Below, piece by piece: positions 5,225 to 6,219 of a stretch of DNA of 6,219 bases; the first letter of the stretch is position 1, and each line of letters opens with the position of its first letter. The notes beneath the pieces were generated by a model that was not told the DNA's origin, ran no database searches, and saw only the letters and a list, made by a program, of their open reading frames with translations. The position numbers and the translations under genes are program-made. The DNA is taken from assembly GCA_013002105.1 (NCBI GenBank), contig JABDKS010000424.1, positions 1-6,219 of the forward strand, in the 5' to 3' direction. Source of the stretch: Pirellulaceae bacterium (GTDB lineage: Bacteria; Planctomycetota; Planctomycetia; Pirellulales; Pirellulaceae).

Positions 5225-6100
5225 ATGAATCATAATCGAAACCCCGGTAGCCAGATCCACGTTCAGCGCAACGAGCGAACGCGGCGCGACTGGCAGTCGT
5301 ATGCGCAGCATCGCCGCGAAGTCACACGGATCGTGATGGATGCCGGCAAGTGTGATTCGCCTGACCGCACGTTGGCGATTCTGGGTGCAGGAAATGGAAA
5401 CGATCTTGATTTAGAGTCGTTAGCTACCCGTTATCGGTCGATCACTTTGATTGATTTGGACGCTGCCGCGGTCCATCACTGTTTGTCGAATCTGTCCGCG
5501 CTCGTCAGGAAACAAATCGATGTGATTGCGCCGTTGGATTTGTCGGGCATCTTGGATGACCTCGCAAAGATCTCGCCTGGGAATTCTGCGTTGACCGACG
5601 ATGCCGTCGACGTCAACGTGGGTGAATTGATCACGCGAGCAAGTCAGGTCCCGATCACGGATTTGCCAAGCTGGGACGTAGTGGTATCAACTTGCCTGAT
5701 CTCACAAATCATGGATTCGATTCACCAGCACATTCCGCCGAGCCATCCACGCAGTGCGGAAGTTGTTTTGGCGGCGCGCGAAGGCCACTTACGGCTTCTG
5801 TCACGTCTGACCAGGCCAGGTGGTGTGTCGATTTTGATAACCGATGTCGTTTCATCCGATACGTTACCCGAGCTACCGCTTGTGGATAGCAGTCGGCTGA
5901 CCGAAGTCTTATCGGCAGCGATTTCAGCGAGAAACTTTTTCACGGGACTCAATCCCGTAGTCCTGATCAACAAGCTGTCCGCTCAATCTGACCCAACCAT
6001 CCGGTCTACGGTGACTCATCCGCCTTGGCGATGGAACTTGGGCGATCGTTGTTACGCCGTCGTGGCAATCCAGGCCGATCGGATTGGAGCAGAGGTCTAA
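5225..6100 (+). CDS. Methyltransferase-like protein, class I SAM-binding fold (291 aa), substrate unknown
   Basis: The central part resembles a Rossmann-type SAM-dependent methyltransferase. A leader rich in charged residues (RNERTRRDWQSYAQHRREVT, 15-34) precedes motif I, LAILGAGNGNDLDL (50-63), and an acidic end of strand 2, SITLIDLDAAAV (72-83), where Asp79 would hold the SAM ribose. A motif-IV-like strand SWDVVVSTCLISQIM lies at 149-163 and LTRPGGVSILITDVV at 195-209. The C-terminal WRWNLGDRCYAVVAIQ looks like a final strand. The family with GAGN.ND in place of the usual GxGxG seems conserved in planctomycetes, but its substrate is not known to me, and activity is inferred only. The ATG at 5225 is the start that keeps the long frame. 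A second ATG at 5221 in another frame ends after four codons. No clear Shine-Dalgarno is present. It is 50 nt after the DUF1559 stop and is followed by a strong terminator, so it is probably the last gene of a transcript. Confidence 0.75.
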   Translation: MNHNRNPGSQIHVQRNERTRRDWQSYAQHRREVTRIVMDAGKCDSPDRTLAILGAGNGNDLDLESLATRYRSITLIDLDAAAVHHCLSNLSALVRKQIDVIAPLDLSGILDDLAKISPGNSALTDDAVDVNVGELITRASQVPITDLPSWDVVVSTCLISQIMDSIHQHIPPSHPRSAEVVLAAREGHLRLLSRLTRPGGVSILITDVVSSDTLPELPLVDSSRLTEVLSAAISARNFFTGLNPVVLINKLSAQSDPTIRSTVTHPPWRWNLGDRCYAVVAIQADRIGAEV

Positions 6101-6120
6101 CGCTTTGTCCCAACTATGGA

Positions 6121-6176
6121 TAAGGGTTGGCCGTCGTGGATCTTGTTCAAGATCCACCCACCCTTAGAGCATTTTT
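6121..6176 (+). terminator. Rho-independent terminator after the methyltransferase-like gene
   Basis: A perfect 9-bp stem GTGGATCTT (6136-6144) / AAGATCCAC (6149-6157) with a GTTC loop is enclosed by a second perfect 7-bp stem TAAGGGT (6121-6127) / ACCCTTA (6160-6166). An internal loop of 8 and 2 nt separates the stems. Five T residues (6172-6176) follow a few bases later. It begins 21 nt after the stop codon. No T-run occurs on the other side, so it is directional for the + strand. Confidence 0.8.
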
Positions 6177-6219
6177 ACTTAATACGTGGGATCAATCGTA
6201 GGCCAGGACCGAATGGCAC
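6177..6219. other. Window end: no feature supported
   Basis: The last 43 bases hold no recognisable gene start, RNA or repeat. Two minus-strand frames enter from the edge and stop quickly (at 6175-6177 and 6192-6194). Either could be the end of a convergent gene, but too little is visible to say. Confidence 0.3.

Noticed and set aside
5221..5235. Four-codon frame ATG GAT GAA TCA TAA overlapping the methyltransferase start
   Set aside because: It could act as an upstream mini-cistron, but it is too short to separate from chance.
6175..6219. C-terminal end of a convergent minus-strand gene at the window edge
   Set aside because: Only 14 codons before a stop are visible and a second minus-strand frame is equally plausible; no evidence beyond openness.
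1..6219. CRISPR array, insertion sequence, phage, tRNA or rRNA
   Set aside because: No spaced identical repeats of CRISPR size, no transposase or integrase motifs, no terminal inverted repeats, and no tRNA or rRNA signatures were seen on either strand.

Overview
The window reads as chromosomal DNA of a planctomycete, most likely a Pirellulaceae / Rhodopirellula-type organism. The main reason is the DUF1559 protein at 3939-5174, which has a pilin-like N-terminus ([17 protein letters not shown]) and an [16 protein letters not shown] ending. This family is greatly expanded in planctomycetes. Supporting signs are small lipoprotein genes of a planctomycete flavour, moderately high GC, weak or absent Shine-Dalgarno sequences, and loosely packed genes that all point the same way. 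The genus is an inference.

Layout, all on the + strand: (1) 1-333, the 3' end of a type I mannose-6-phosphate isomerase gene cut by the window edge. (2) 486-749, a small lipoprotein of unknown function. (3) 971-2410, an RsuA/RluB-family 23S rRNA pseudouridine synthase with an unusual basic, low-complexity C-terminal tail of about 210 residues. (4) 2427-3308, a PyrK-type FAD/[2Fe-2S] electron-transfer protein starting 16 nt after the synthase stop and probably co-transcribed with it. (5) 3567-3812, a second, acidic small lipoprotein. (6) 3939-5174, the DUF1559 pseudopilin-like protein. (7) 5225-6100, a methyltransferase-like protein with a GAGNGND motif. A strong composite terminator hairpin (6121-6176) closes the run.

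The genes are mostly housekeeping (sugar phosphate metabolism, rRNA modification, pyrimidine synthesis) mixed with lineage-specific envelope or secreted proteins. There is no sign of a phage, transposon, CRISPR array or defence system. The most noteworthy non-coding signal is a pair of short tandem arrays, each three units with a 14-bp period and each sharing the core CACGCTGG. Both lie directly at the 3' ends of genes (756-797 and 3295-3336); in the second, the first unit supplies the pyrK stop codon. They look like members of a dispersed 3'-end repeat family. The second strongest signal is the cluster of inverted repeats between pyrK and the second lipoprotein gene (3384-3508). I see no complete new multi-gene system here.
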